From positions 352,686 to 416,685 of the forward strand of contig NZ_CP015249.1 in NCBI RefSeq assembly GCF_001632775.1: a stretch of 64,000 nt of DNA. The letters run 5' to 3'. Both the position numbers and the translations under genes were made by a program. The notes below the pieces were generated by a model that was not told the origin of the DNA, ran no database searches, and was given only the letters and a program-made list of their open reading frames with translations. The DNA comes from Dokdonella koreensis DS-123. Its GTDB lineage: Bacteria > Pseudomonadota > Gammaproteobacteria > Xanthomonadales > Rhodanobacteraceae. Positions 45,609 to 53,714 of this stretch are shown piece by piece. Each line of letters opens with the position of its first letter. Within the stretch, counting starts at the first letter, position 1.

Positions 45609-45857
45609 ATGGACGTTGAGCGGAGTGCGAAGGCCCCTGGCGCGGTGATCCGGCAAGGCGCGGCTCGCCCGGTAGACCGGCCGTCTGGCCCAGGGCTGCA
45701 ACGCCGCCGGGCGCCGCGCCCGGGGCTTGCCCGAAGGGTTGTGCCGTCGCGCTGGTCCGACCGCGTTGCCCACCTTGCCTTGCACGCCACCCAAGGCGGC
45801 GACGGGCGCCTTACCGGGACTGCGTGGCGGCACAACGCAGCTCACCTCAACGTCCAT
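45609..45857. repeat. 249-bp intergenic element with nested inverted repeats (MITE-like)
   Basis: The ends ATGGACGTTGAG (45609-45620) and CTCAACGTCCAT (45846-45857) are perfect 12-bp inverted repeats. Inside, GTTGTGCCG (45738-45746) and CGGCACAAC (45828-45836) form a second perfect pair. No gene and no obvious target duplication are visible. It lies between permeases 9 and 10; no sigma-54 promoter with correct spacing was found in it. Confidence 0.55.
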
Positions 45858-45882
45858 GACAGGCTCCAAGGGGAAGACAGCC

Positions 45883-48321
45883 ATGATCCGTGACATCCGA
45901 TTCGCCCTGCGCACCTTGCTGCGCAGCCCCGTGTACGCCGTCGTCGCGGTGCTGATGCTGGCGGCCGGCATCGGCCTGTCGATCTTCATGTTCGGCAGCC
46001 TCAACGCGTTGGCGATCAAGCCGCTGCCGTTCGCGCAGGCCGATCGCCTGGTCGGCTTCGTCTACACCGACAGCCGCGCCACCCAGCGCAACCTGGCGCT
46101 GCCGACACTGGACTGGCTGGACCTGCGCGAGCGGCAGCGGACGCTGGCCTCGCTCGAGGCGTATTGGGTCGGCACCGCCAACATCGGCGGCCTGAACGGT
46201 CCGCCCGAGCGCCTGTCCGGCGCCTGGCTCAGTGCCGACGCGCTGGCCACGCTCGGCGTGCGGCCGGCGCTCGGCCGCGATTTCGCCGCCGCGGACGCCG
46301 CGGCCGGTGCCGAGCCGGTCGCGCTGATCTCCGATCGCGTCTGGGAGCTGCAGTACGACCGCGATCCCGGCGTGCTCGGCCGCAGCTTGCGCGTCAACGG
46401 CACGCCGACGCGGATCATCGGGGTGATGCCGCCGGGCTTCGCGTTCCCGTCGGCCGAGCGGATCTGGATGCCGATCGGCACCGACCGCACCGCCGCCGCT
46501 GCATCGTACGCGCGCCTGCAGACCTTCGGTCGCCTCGCCGACGGCGTCTCCGTCGCGCAGGCGCAGGCCGACCTCGACGGCGCCGTGACCGCGCTGACCG
46601 CCGAGCGCGGCGAGCCGCTGCGCGGCGACCGCGCGAAAGTGCGCCGCTTCTCCGAGCAGTTCATCCCGAGCCAGATCCTCGACGCCACGCAGACGATGTT
46701 CATCGCCGTGCTGCTGGTGCTGCTGATCGCCTGCGCCAACGTCGCCAGCCTGGTGGTCGCGCGCTTCGCCGCGCGCACGCGCGAGCTGGCGCTGCGCGCC
46801 GCGCTGGGCGCCGGCCGCGGCCGCCTGATCGTGCAGGTGCTGGCCGAGACCTTCGTGATCGCGCTGCTCGCGACCGCGCTCGGCTATGCCGGCGCCGACT
46901 TCGCCAGCTGGTTCATGAGCGACGCGATGGTCGCCTCGCCGAGCGGCTCGCAGCTGCCGTACTGGGTCACCTTCGAGGTCGATCCGCGCGACCTGGTGTT
47001 CACCGCCGGCATCGCCCTGGTCGCGACCGTGCTCGCCGGCCTGGCGCCGGCGCTGCGCGCCGGCCGCGTCGACGTGCAGACCTGCCTGCGCCAGGGCGGT
47101 GCCGGCGCGATCGGCGGCGGCCGTGCCGGCCGCTGGCTGGTCGTCGGCGAGGTCGCGCTGTGCGTGATCCTGCTGGTCTGCGCCGGCGTGGCGATCCGCA
47201 GCGCGCTCGAAGCGCAGCGCACGCCGCTGGGCATCCGGACCGACGGCGTGCTGACCGGACGCATCGCGATGTTCGACGCGGACTATCCCGACGAGGCCGC
47301 GCGCCTGCGCCTGGTCGAGGCGTTGCAGCCGCGGCTGGCTGCGCTGCCCGGCGTGACCGTGGTCGGTTTCGGCACCACGCTGCCGCTGATGGGCTACGGC
47401 CGCGACCGCTACGAGCGCGTCGGCGACGCCTACGCCGAGGACAACCAGCGTCCGCAGGCCTTCGCGGCCGGCGTGACCACCGGCTACTTCGAGACCTTCG
47501 GCATCGCGCTGCGCGAAGGCCGCCTGTTCGACGCGCGCGACACGGCCGCCTCGCCGGGCGTCGCGGTCGTCAGCGCCCGCCTGGCCGAGCGCGCCTGGCC
47601 CGGCCGCAGTGCGATCGGCGAGCGCTTGCGCATGAATCCGGGCGACCCTGCGTCGCCGTGGCTCGAGGTGGTCGGCGTGGTCGCCGACAGCGTGCAGGCC
47701 GATTACATCGAGACCAGCGAGACCTCCTCCGGCAATCGCAGCGACGGCAACGTGTTCCGGCCGCTGACCCAGGCGCCGAGCAACATCGTCAGCTTCGCGC
47801 TGCGCGCCGACGGCGACGCGCAGGCGCTCGGCGAGGCGGTGCGCACGGCGGTGACCGCGGTCGACGCGAACCTGCCGGTCTACTGGCTGCGCCCGATGGA
47901 CGCCTGGCGCGCGGCCCTGATGTGGGGACCGGACATCCTGGCCAACCTGTTCGGCGCGTTCGCGCTGTTCGCGCTGCTGCTGACCGCGGCCGGCGTCTAT
48001 GCGGTGCTGGCGTTCGAGACGACGCGGCGCACGCGCGAGATCGGCGTACGCCGTGCCCTCGGCGCGCGCGCCGGCACGATCGTGGCGATGACGCTGCGGC
48101 GCGGCGGCGGCCAGGTCGCGGTCGGCCTGCTGATCGGCGTGCCGGCGGCGCTCGGGTTCGCGCAGCTGCTCGGCGGCGTGATGATGCCCGGCGCGCAGAC
48201 CGATCCGCGCGTCTACGCGGCCGTGGTCGCCGTGCTCGCGCTGGTGCTGGTGCTGGCCGCGGTGCTGCCGACGCGGCGCGCGCTGCGCGTCGACCCGCTG
48301 GTGGCGCTGCGCGACGAGTGA
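45883..48321 (+). CDS. MacB/FtsX-type permease 10 of the array
   Basis: Protein of 812 residues; ATG 45883 follows AAGGGGAAG. It starts MIRDIRFALRTLLRSPVYAV. First segment AVLMLAAGIGLSIFMFGSLN; FtsX block LLIACANVASLVVARFAAR near 280; last block AGVYAVLAFETTRRTREIG, where ETTRRT replaces the usual VAQRRR. It ends RRALRVDPLVALRDE. It is the last member before the TraB/GumN island; two strong hairpins follow the stop directly, so the transcript probably ends there. Confidence 0.92.
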   Translation: MIRDIRFALRTLLRSPVYAVVAVLMLAAGIGLSIFMFGSLNALAIKPLPFAQADRLVGFVYTDSRATQRNLALPTLDWLDLRERQRTLASLEAYWVGTANIGGLNGPPERLSGAWLSADALATLGVRPALGRDFAAADAAAGAEPVALISDRVWELQYDRDPGVLGRSLRVNGTPTRIIGVMPPGFAFPSAERIWMPIGTDRTAAAASYARLQTFGRLADGVSVAQAQADLDGAVTALTAERGEPLRGDRAKVRRFSEQFIPSQILDATQTMFIAVLLVLLIACANVASLVVARFAARTRELALRAALGAGRGRLIVQVLAETFVIALLATALGYAGADFASWFMSDAMVASPSGSQLPYWVTFEVDPRDLVFTAGIALVATVLAGLAPALRAGRVDVQTCLRQGGAGAIGGGRAGRWLVVGEVALCVILLVCAGVAIRSALEAQRTPLGIRTDGVLTGRIAMFDADYPDEAARLRLVEALQPRLAALPGVTVVGFGTTLPLMGYGRDRYERVGDAYAEDNQRPQAFAAGVTTGYFETFGIALREGRLFDARDTAASPGVAVVSARLAERAWPGRSAIGERLRMNPGDPASPWLEVVGVVADSVQADYIETSETSSGNRSDGNVFRPLTQAPSNIVSFALRADGDAQALGEAVRTAVTAVDANLPVYWLRPMDAWRAALMWGPDILANLFGAFALFALLLTAAGVYAVLAFETTRRTREIGVRRALGARAGTIVAMTLRRGGGQVAVGLLIGVPAALGFAQLLGGVMMPGAQTDPRVYAAVVAVLALVLVLAAVLPTRRALRVDPLVALRDE

Positions 48322-48396
48322 GGCGCCCGCCGCCCCGCGGCGAAGGGCGCCACGTGCCTTGAACCTGAACGCGCGCTTTCCCGGCGCGCGCTTCAG
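48322..48396 (+). terminator. Two tandem GC-rich hairpins after permease 10
   Basis: GGCGCCC-GCCGC-CCC-GCGGC-GAA-GGGCGCC (48322-48351) is a 12-bp stem with one 3-base bulge, starting directly after the stop codon. A second hairpin of CGCGCGC and GCGCGCG arms around TTTCCCG lies at about 48370-48391. No T-run follows either, so termination is inferred from stem strength and from the change of gene type. Confidence 0.5.
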
Positions 48397-48478
48397 GCGG
48401 TCCGCCAACGGCCGACATCTGGACCTGGGAGACTGCCGGCGCATACCTTCGCCCGATCCTCGTCCAGGAATCCGCCGC

Positions 48479-49528
48479 ATGCGCTTGATCGTCGTCCTCG
48501 CCGTGCTCATCGCCTCGGGTCTGCCGTCGCGCCCGGCCCTTGCCCAGGCCGACGCCGCGCCGGTGGCGGTAGCGGAGGCCACACCGGTGGCGCCGCCACC
48601 GGCGGCCGAGCCGGACATCGCCAGCCTGGAGACGATCGTCGTCACCGGTGCGCAGCCCGGTCCCGGGTTGTGGCGCGTCTCGCGCGGCAGCCACGTGCTG
48701 TGGATCCTCGGCACGCTTTCGCCGCTGCCGCGCGACATGACCTGGCTGTCGGCCGACGTGGAGGCGACGATCGCCGGGTCCGAGGTGGCGCTGGCTTCGC
48801 CGGGCGTCGACTTCGACGCCGACGTCGGCTTCTTCGGCCGGCTCGCGCTGCTGCCCTCGCTGGTCAAGGTCCGCAACAACACCGACGACAAGACGCTCGA
48901 CCAGGTGCTGCCGCCCGATCTCTACGCGCGCTGGCAGGACCTCAAGGCCAAGTACATCGGCCGCAGCCGCAAGGTCGAGAAGTGGCGCCCGCTGTTCGCC
49001 GCCGGCGAGCTGTACCGCAAGGCGCTCGACAAGCAGCGGCTGACCGAGTCGGGGCAGATCGGCAAGGTCGTTTCCAAGGCGATCAAGCAGCACGGCATCA
49101 CCAAGGTCGACACCCACGTCAAGGTGAAGATCGAGGAGCCGCGCGCGGCGATCAAGGCGTTCAAGGCCGAGGAACTGGACGACGTCGAGTGCCTGCGCCA
49201 GGTGCTCGACCGGCTGGAGGCGGACCTGGCGACGATGACCGCGCGCGCCAACGCCTGGGCGGTCGGCGACGTCGACGCCTTGCGCACGCTGCCGCACGAC
49301 AGCCCGGTGCGTACCTGCTTCGCGGCGATCGCCGAAACCAGTTTCGCGCGCGAGCGCGGCATCGACGACCTGCCCGAACGCGTCGAGGCGGCCTGGCTCG
49401 CCGCCGCCGAGGCCGCGCTGCGCGACCACGAGACCAGCTTCGCGACGCTCTCGATCGGCGACCTGCTCAAGCCCGACGGCCTGCTGGCCAAGCTCGTCGC
49501 GCGCGGCTACGAGGTGGAAGCACCTTGA
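48479..49528 (+). CDS. TraB/GumN family secreted protein
   Basis: Protein of 349 residues from ATG 48479. Residues 1-21 (RLIVVLAVLIASGLPSRPALAQ) form a signal peptide, followed by a Pro/Ala linker. The family start is clear: VTGAQPGPGLWRVSRGSH and VLWILGTLSPLPRDMTWLS (about residues 55-90). The rest is helical and charged, as in GumN/TraB-type proteins, which are thought to be metal-dependent hydrolases of the Tiki/TraB fold; the first catalytic Gly-x-His is here GTLSP, so activity is doubtful. It sits inside the permease array but behind the hairpins, so it is probably a separate unit. Confidence 0.82.
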   Translation: MRLIVVLAVLIASGLPSRPALAQADAAPVAVAEATPVAPPPAAEPDIASLETIVVTGAQPGPGLWRVSRGSHVLWILGTLSPLPRDMTWLSADVEATIAGSEVALASPGVDFDADVGFFGRLALLPSLVKVRNNTDDKTLDQVLPPDLYARWQDLKAKYIGRSRKVEKWRPLFAAGELYRKALDKQRLTESGQIGKVVSKAIKQHGITKVDTHVKVKIEEPRAAIKAFKAEELDDVECLRQVLDRLEADLATMTARANAWAVGDVDALRTLPHDSPVRTCFAAIAETSFARERGIDDLPERVEAAWLAAAEAALRDHETSFATLSIGDLLKPDGLLAKLVARGYEVEAP

Positions 49529-49688
49529 CGTGCCGATGCGGTCCACGGCCGGGCAAGAAGGCCGGGCCGCGCGGCGCATCGCCCGAGCCTGCGACAGGCC
49601 CGCTTCCGGCACGTACTGCGCCGATACGACCGCTGCGGCCAGTACGGCAGAGGCACCCTGGGCGCGCCCGGGCCGGCCGCGCGGGCGG

Positions 49689-50438
49689 CTACCCGATCAC
49701 GCCCATCACCCAGCGGTCGAGCGAGGTGCCGGGTAGGGCGAAGGCCGGTGCGAGGTGGACCACGAGGAAGAACGGCACGCCCCACAGCGTTTCGCGGTGC
49801 AGACGGCGCAGGGTGGCGAGGTCATAGGCGACCAGGGTCAGGCCGAGCGCCAGCAGGCCGAGCATGGTCAGCACGACGCCGTCGAAGCCGGCGAACGGCG
49901 GCAGGGCCGCGAGCCGGATCAGCGCCGGTGACATGATCGAGAACATCGCCAGCAGCATCAGCCGCTTGTGCGCGTCCAGCCGGCGGCGCCTGAGCACGGC
50001 GCGGCACAGCAGCACGCCGAACGCGACCAGCGCGCCGAAGTCGCCCCATAGCACCAGCCCGACCAGGCCGCGCCGCGCCTCGACATCTATGCCCTGCAGG
50101 CGCCAGTTCGCCGGCAGCTGCGCCATCGTGTACAGCGAACTGGCGACCACGGCGATGGCGAGGCACACGCCGGCCACGCCGAGGCGGCGGTGCAGGTCCG
50201 TGCGCCCCGCGGCCGCCAGCAGCGTCTGCACCGTGAACAGCGCGAACCAGGCGACGGCGATCGCGCCGTGCACGACCAGGTAGGGTCGCAGCGGTTCGGC
50301 CGGCCGGAACAGCGTGCCCCAGAAGCCGGCCACGACGGCCGCCAGCATCAGCACCGCCATCGTCGGGAAGAACAGGTTCCGGCGCGGCGCGGCAAGCCCG
50401 TGCGGGCCGGGGTCGAGGGTCATGGCTGGAGAAGACAT
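49689..50438 (-). CDS. Seven-segment integral membrane protein, hypothetical
   Basis: Protein of 249 residues; I chose ATG 50438 because GGGAG lies about 9 bases before it; ATG 50423 is possible. Seven hydrophobic segments are visible, for example FFPTMAVLMLAAVVAGFWG, VVHGAIAVAWFALFTVQTLL and LWGVPFFLVVHLAPAFAL, with conserved-looking His residues in VVHGA, DLHRRLG and DAHKRLM. The pattern resembles small heme- or quinone-associated membrane proteins of the DUF2306 type, but I cannot assign a family. It runs convergent to the TraB-family gene and divergent from permease 11. Confidence 0.6.
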   Translation of the reverse strand: MSSPAMTLDPGPHGLAAPRRNLFFPTMAVLMLAAVVAGFWGTLFRPAEPLRPYLVVHGAIAVAWFALFTVQTLLAAAGRTDLHRRLGVAGVCLAIAVVASSLYTMAQLPANWRLQGIDVEARRGLVGLVLWGDFGALVAFGVLLCRAVLRRRRLDAHKRLMLLAMFSIMSPALIRLAALPPFAGFDGVVLTMLGLLALGLTLVAYDLATLRRLHRETLWGVPFFLVVHLAPAFALPGTSLDRWVMGVIG

Positions 50439-50614
50439 GCGTGGGCATCTCCCGGGGTCGAGGTTCTGACAGGGGGATACGCGAATGCGGAGGGATTTCG
50501 GACATGGGCCGCGCGCGGTGACGCCGGACGAGCCCACGACCGGTTTCGGGGCTATCCCAGGGGGCGATCAACGCCGCCGCATCCGGTCCGGTGTACGAAA
50601 TCGGGGCCGGGGCT

Positions 50615-50628
50615 GTCCGGATCTGGAC
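50615..50628 (+). promoter_or_regulatory. Likely activator site upstream of permease 11
   Basis: GTCC-GGATCT-GGAC is a palindrome of the shared half-sites with a 6-base centre, 73 bases upstream of the sigma-54 promoter. It has shorter arms (4 bp) than the other three sites. Confidence 0.5.
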
Positions 50629-50700
50629 GAATCGGCTGGGACTGCGGCGGGCGGACCCGGAAAGGCCTTTCAATACAATGCGGTAGAAGCCCGCGCCGAC

Positions 50701-50716
50701 TGGCACGTTCCCTGCT
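50701..50716 (+). promoter_or_regulatory. Sigma-54 promoter of permease 11
   Basis: TGGCACGTTCCCTGCT has a perfect TGGCACG -24 box and CTGCT at -12; GG (50702-50703) and GC (50714-50715) are 10 bases apart. The expected start near 50726 gives a leader of about 30 bases to ATG 50755. Confidence 0.87.
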
Positions 50717-50754
50717 GCCCGCGGAGCGTTCACGTCCCGATCCGGATACCGACC

Positions 50755-53157
50755 ATGCCATCCCCCTTCCTGCAGCCGCTGCGCCGCGCGTTCCGCTCGC
50801 CCTGGTTCGCGCTGATGGTGGCCGTGCTGGTCGCCATCGTCGTCGTCGTCAACGCGACCGCGTTCACCGCGATCCACGCGCTGCGCTGGAAGGCGCTGCC
50901 GTATGCCGAGGCCGACCGCCTGGTCGAGCTGCGCGCCGACCTGGTCAAGTTCGGCTTCACGGTCGGGCTGACCGAGCGGCTGCGCGAGCACGTCGCCGCG
51001 GATACCGCGCATTTCGCCGGGGCGCTCGGCTACCGCGTGGCCCAGCAACTGCGCAAGGACGTCGACGGCGAGCGCTGGCGCATCGCCCGGACCACGGCGG
51101 ATCTCGGCAGCGTGCTGGGCGTGACGCCGGCGCTGGGGCGCCTGTTCGCGACCGACGACCTGCGCGACGGCCCGGACGCGGTGGTGGTGTTGTCCGATAC
51201 GGCCTGGCGCGCCAAGTTCGGCGGCGATCCGGGCGTGATCGGCCGCGAGGTGCGCTTCGACGAGCGCACCTACACGGTCATCGGCGTGATGCCGCCCGGC
51301 TTCGTGTTCCCGGACGCCTCGGTCGATGCGTGGCGCCCGTATGTCATGAATGCGGCCGAGCGCGCGCAGTCCGACGGCGGCAACGTCGGCGATCTCGACG
51401 TCGTGGCGCGGCTGGCGCCCGGCGTGGGCGTCGCCCAGGCCGGCGAGCGCCTGCAGGCGCTCTTCGTCGCCGACACGAGCGTGGCGGGCCTGCTGCAGAA
51501 CGCCGGTATGCGTGCCGATGCGCGGGCCTGGCGCGACCGCTTCGCCGTCTCCCACTGGCGGGCGCTGGCGCTGCTGCAACTGGCGGCGCTGTTGCTGCTG
51601 GTCGTGGTCGCGGCGAATCTGGTCAACCTCAACCTCGATCGCCTGCTCGGGCGTGCCCGCGAGTTCGACATCCGCCGCGCGGTGGGCGCCGACGAGCGGA
51701 CGATCACGCGCGGTATCGTCGCCGACCTGGCGCCGCCGGTGCTGGCCGGACTCGCCGTCGGCCTGGCGCTGACGCCGTTCGGGCTGAACCTGGCCCGGCA
51801 CTACGAACTGCTGCCGGCCGACCTGCCGCAGGGCGCCGGCTTCGGCTTCGCCGCGGTCGTCGCCGGCGCGCTGGTCGCCGCCCTGGCGCTCGGCAGCGGC
51901 CTGGTCGCGGCGCTGGTGTCGCGTGGCGCGGTGCGCCTGTCGGCACGTGCCGGCGTCGGCGGCCTCGGCCGCGTGCGGCCGGCGATGATCGTCGCCCAGG
52001 TCATGCTGACGACGATCCTGCTCGGCGGCTCGGGGCTGCTGCTGCGCAGCGCGGTCAACCTGATGCAGGTGGACCGCGGCTTCGACGCGACCGGCGTGCT
52101 GCTGACCGTCGTCGATCCGGCCGCCGTCAGCATCAGCGGCGGCCGCTACGATCCGGCGACCGACTACGAGCGCCTCAAGCCGGTGGTCGAGGCCTTGCGG
52201 GCCGACGTCGCCGGCCTGCCCGGCGTGCAGCAGGTGGCGATCGCCACGGCGCCGCCGTTCAGCCAGTGGGAAACGGTGTCCGGCTTCCGCACGCCGGGCC
52301 GGCCCGACACGCTGCAGGCGCGGGCGCGCCAGGTCGGCCCGGGCTACTTCTCGGCACTCGGCATCGGCCTGGTGGCCGGCCGCGAGTTCGAGCCGGCGGA
52401 CCTCGGCGAGAACAGCCCGGTCCTGGTCGACGAACTCTGGGCACGGCGCTACCTGCCCGGCGTCGATCCGATCGGCGCCTATGTCGACGTGCCGGTCGAC
52501 AATCAGGGCACGACGCGCCCGGCGCGCATCGTCGGGGTCGCCCGCACGGTCAAGCACGAGCGCCTGGACGAGGAGGCCAACCTGCCGACGGTGTACCAGG
52601 TCGCCGAGGCACCGCTGCCGATCTTCTGGCTGGTCACGCGCGTGCAGGGCGATGTCGCGGCGTTCGCCGAGACCGTACGCCAGCGCGTGCAGGCGATCGC
52701 GCCGGGCAGCGACGTCGGCGTCAACCGGCCGCTGGCCGCGCTGGTCGGCGAGACGCTGGCCGCACAGCGGTCGCTGCTGGCCGCGCTCGGCACCTTCGCA
52801 TTGTTGACGCTGGCCCTGGCCGCACTGGGACTGGCGGCGGTACTGAGCTTCGCGGTCCGCCGCCGCACCGCGGAACTGGGCGTGCGCATGGCGCTCGGCG
52901 CCTCCTCGGCCCGCGTACGCGGCCTGGTGATGCGTCAGGGCGGCCGGCTGATCGCGCTGGGCGCGCTGCTCGGTCTCCTGGCCGGCCTGCCGCTGGCGCG
53001 GCTGCTGGCCGACCGCCTGCACGGGCTGGCGTTCAGCGACCCGGCGACCTGGGCGGCGGCCCTGGCGCTGGTCGGTGCAATCGCCGCGCTGGCCTGCTAC
53101 CTGCCGGCGCGCCGTGCCGCCGGCACCGATCCGATCGTCGCGCTGCGGCAGGAATGA
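50755..53157 (+). CDS. MacB/FtsX-type permease 11 of the array
   Basis: Protein of 800 residues from ATG 50755 (MPSPFLQPLRRAFRSPWFAL). It is one of the most diverged members: the first segment VAVLVAIVVVVNATAFTAIH lacks the usual LGIG, and the FtsX block reads LLVVVAANLVNLNLDRLLGR near 280. The second half keeps the family plan (IVAQVMLTTILLGGSGLLLR near 415, LAAVLSFAVRRRTAELGVRM near 700). It ends RRAAGTDPIVALRQE. It stands alone behind its own sigma-54 promoter, with 557 bases to the next gene. Confidence 0.9.
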   Translation: MPSPFLQPLRRAFRSPWFALMVAVLVAIVVVVNATAFTAIHALRWKALPYAEADRLVELRADLVKFGFTVGLTERLREHVAADTAHFAGALGYRVAQQLRKDVDGERWRIARTTADLGSVLGVTPALGRLFATDDLRDGPDAVVVLSDTAWRAKFGGDPGVIGREVRFDERTYTVIGVMPPGFVFPDASVDAWRPYVMNAAERAQSDGGNVGDLDVVARLAPGVGVAQAGERLQALFVADTSVAGLLQNAGMRADARAWRDRFAVSHWRALALLQLAALLLLVVVAANLVNLNLDRLLGRAREFDIRRAVGADERTITRGIVADLAPPVLAGLAVGLALTPFGLNLARHYELLPADLPQGAGFGFAAVVAGALVAALALGSGLVAALVSRGAVRLSARAGVGGLGRVRPAMIVAQVMLTTILLGGSGLLLRSAVNLMQVDRGFDATGVLLTVVDPAAVSISGGRYDPATDYERLKPVVEALRADVAGLPGVQQVAIATAPPFSQWETVSGFRTPGRPDTLQARARQVGPGYFSALGIGLVAGREFEPADLGENSPVLVDELWARRYLPGVDPIGAYVDVPVDNQGTTRPARIVGVARTVKHERLDEEANLPTVYQVAEAPLPIFWLVTRVQGDVAAFAETVRQRVQAIAPGSDVGVNRPLAALVGETLAAQRSLLAALGTFALLTLALAALGLAAVLSFAVRRRTAELGVRMALGASSARVRGLVMRQGGRLIALGALLGLLAGLPLARLLADRLHGLAFSDPATWAAALALVGAIAALACYLPARRAAGTDPIVALRQE

Positions 53158-53394
53158 ACCGGGCGCCCGCGTTTCGATAGCCGGCCGCGATCCCTGGCGA
53201 TCCGCAGGGGAGGCCGGCTGTCCAGCGCGGACGCCGGTGCGGGTCCGCCACGCCGGCGCGCGGCGATGACGGTCCGCCGGCAGGCGCCGGGGATTCGGCA
53301 GGCGTGTGCAGGTGGCCGGACGGGTGGCGCGCACAGGCGCCGATGGGGCGTTTCCTGCGCGGTGTCCGCATCCGATCCGCAACCTGACCGAAAG

Positions 53395-53410
53395 CGGACA
53401 GGTCGGTCCG
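53395..53410 (+). promoter_or_regulatory. Likely activator site upstream of permease 12
   Basis: CGGAC-AGGTCG-GTCCG has perfect 5-bp arms and a 6-base centre. It lies 54 bases upstream of the sigma-54 promoter and matches the sites at 20489 and 43045. Confidence 0.65.
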
Positions 53411-53463
53411 GTGCTTTCGCAGGAAAACCTAGAAGAAACAGCATGATGGTGATGCCGTGTGGC

Positions 53464-53479
53464 TGGCATGCTCTGTGCC
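53464..53479 (+). promoter_or_regulatory. Sigma-54 promoter of the permease 12 unit
   Basis: TGGCATGCTCTGTGCC fits TGGCAYG-N4-xTGC with GG at 53465-53466 and GC at 53477-53478, exactly 10 bases apart. The expected start near 53489 leaves an unusually long leader of about 225 bases before ATG 53715. Confidence 0.75.
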
Positions 53480-53714
53480 AGACTGGGAGCGTCACCTCTT
53501 GTTCCCGTCCTGCCGTGCCGATGGTCCCGACCTCCGCTTTCGTGTCGCTTCGCGGGCGCCCGCCGCCGCGGGTCCGCGTGCCCGCAACGGTCGCGGGCAT
53601 GAGCGCGTCCGCCTCGCTGCCCATGGCAGGTCCGACCCGAACCGGGGGCCGCCGCAGCGGCGATCGCGCCCTCGCCTCGACCGTTCACGGTCCCACCGCT
53701 TTTCCGGAGATGCC

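Larger units (their letters stand above)
50439..50754 (+). other. Divergent intergenic region with sigma-54 control unit
   Basis: About 316 bases between the minus-strand membrane protein and permease 11. The left 170 bases show no clear motif. The right part holds a GTCC-N6-GGAC palindrome (50615-50628) and a sigma-54 promoter (50701-50716). The frame open from 50485 into permease 11 is rejected as coding because of its composition and because the promoter lies in it. Confidence 0.65.
53158..53714 (+). other. Intergenic region with sigma-54 control unit
   Basis: 557 bases without a recognisable gene. Positions 53158-53390 show nothing specific. A palindrome (53395-53410) and a sigma-54 promoter (53464-53478) follow; the remaining 230 bases would be a long leader to permease 12. 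An open frame runs through the leader into permease 12 but lacks a plausible start and family similarity. Confidence 0.65.

Noticed and set aside
45595..45882. Sigma-54 promoter before permease 10
   Set aside because: Several TGG...TGC combinations exist, but the GG-to-GC spacings I measured were 9 or 12.
53457..53714. N-terminal extension of permease 12 upstream of ATG 53715
   Set aside because: The sigma-54 promoter lies in this stretch, the residues are unlike any sibling, and ATG 53715 has a good ribosome site.
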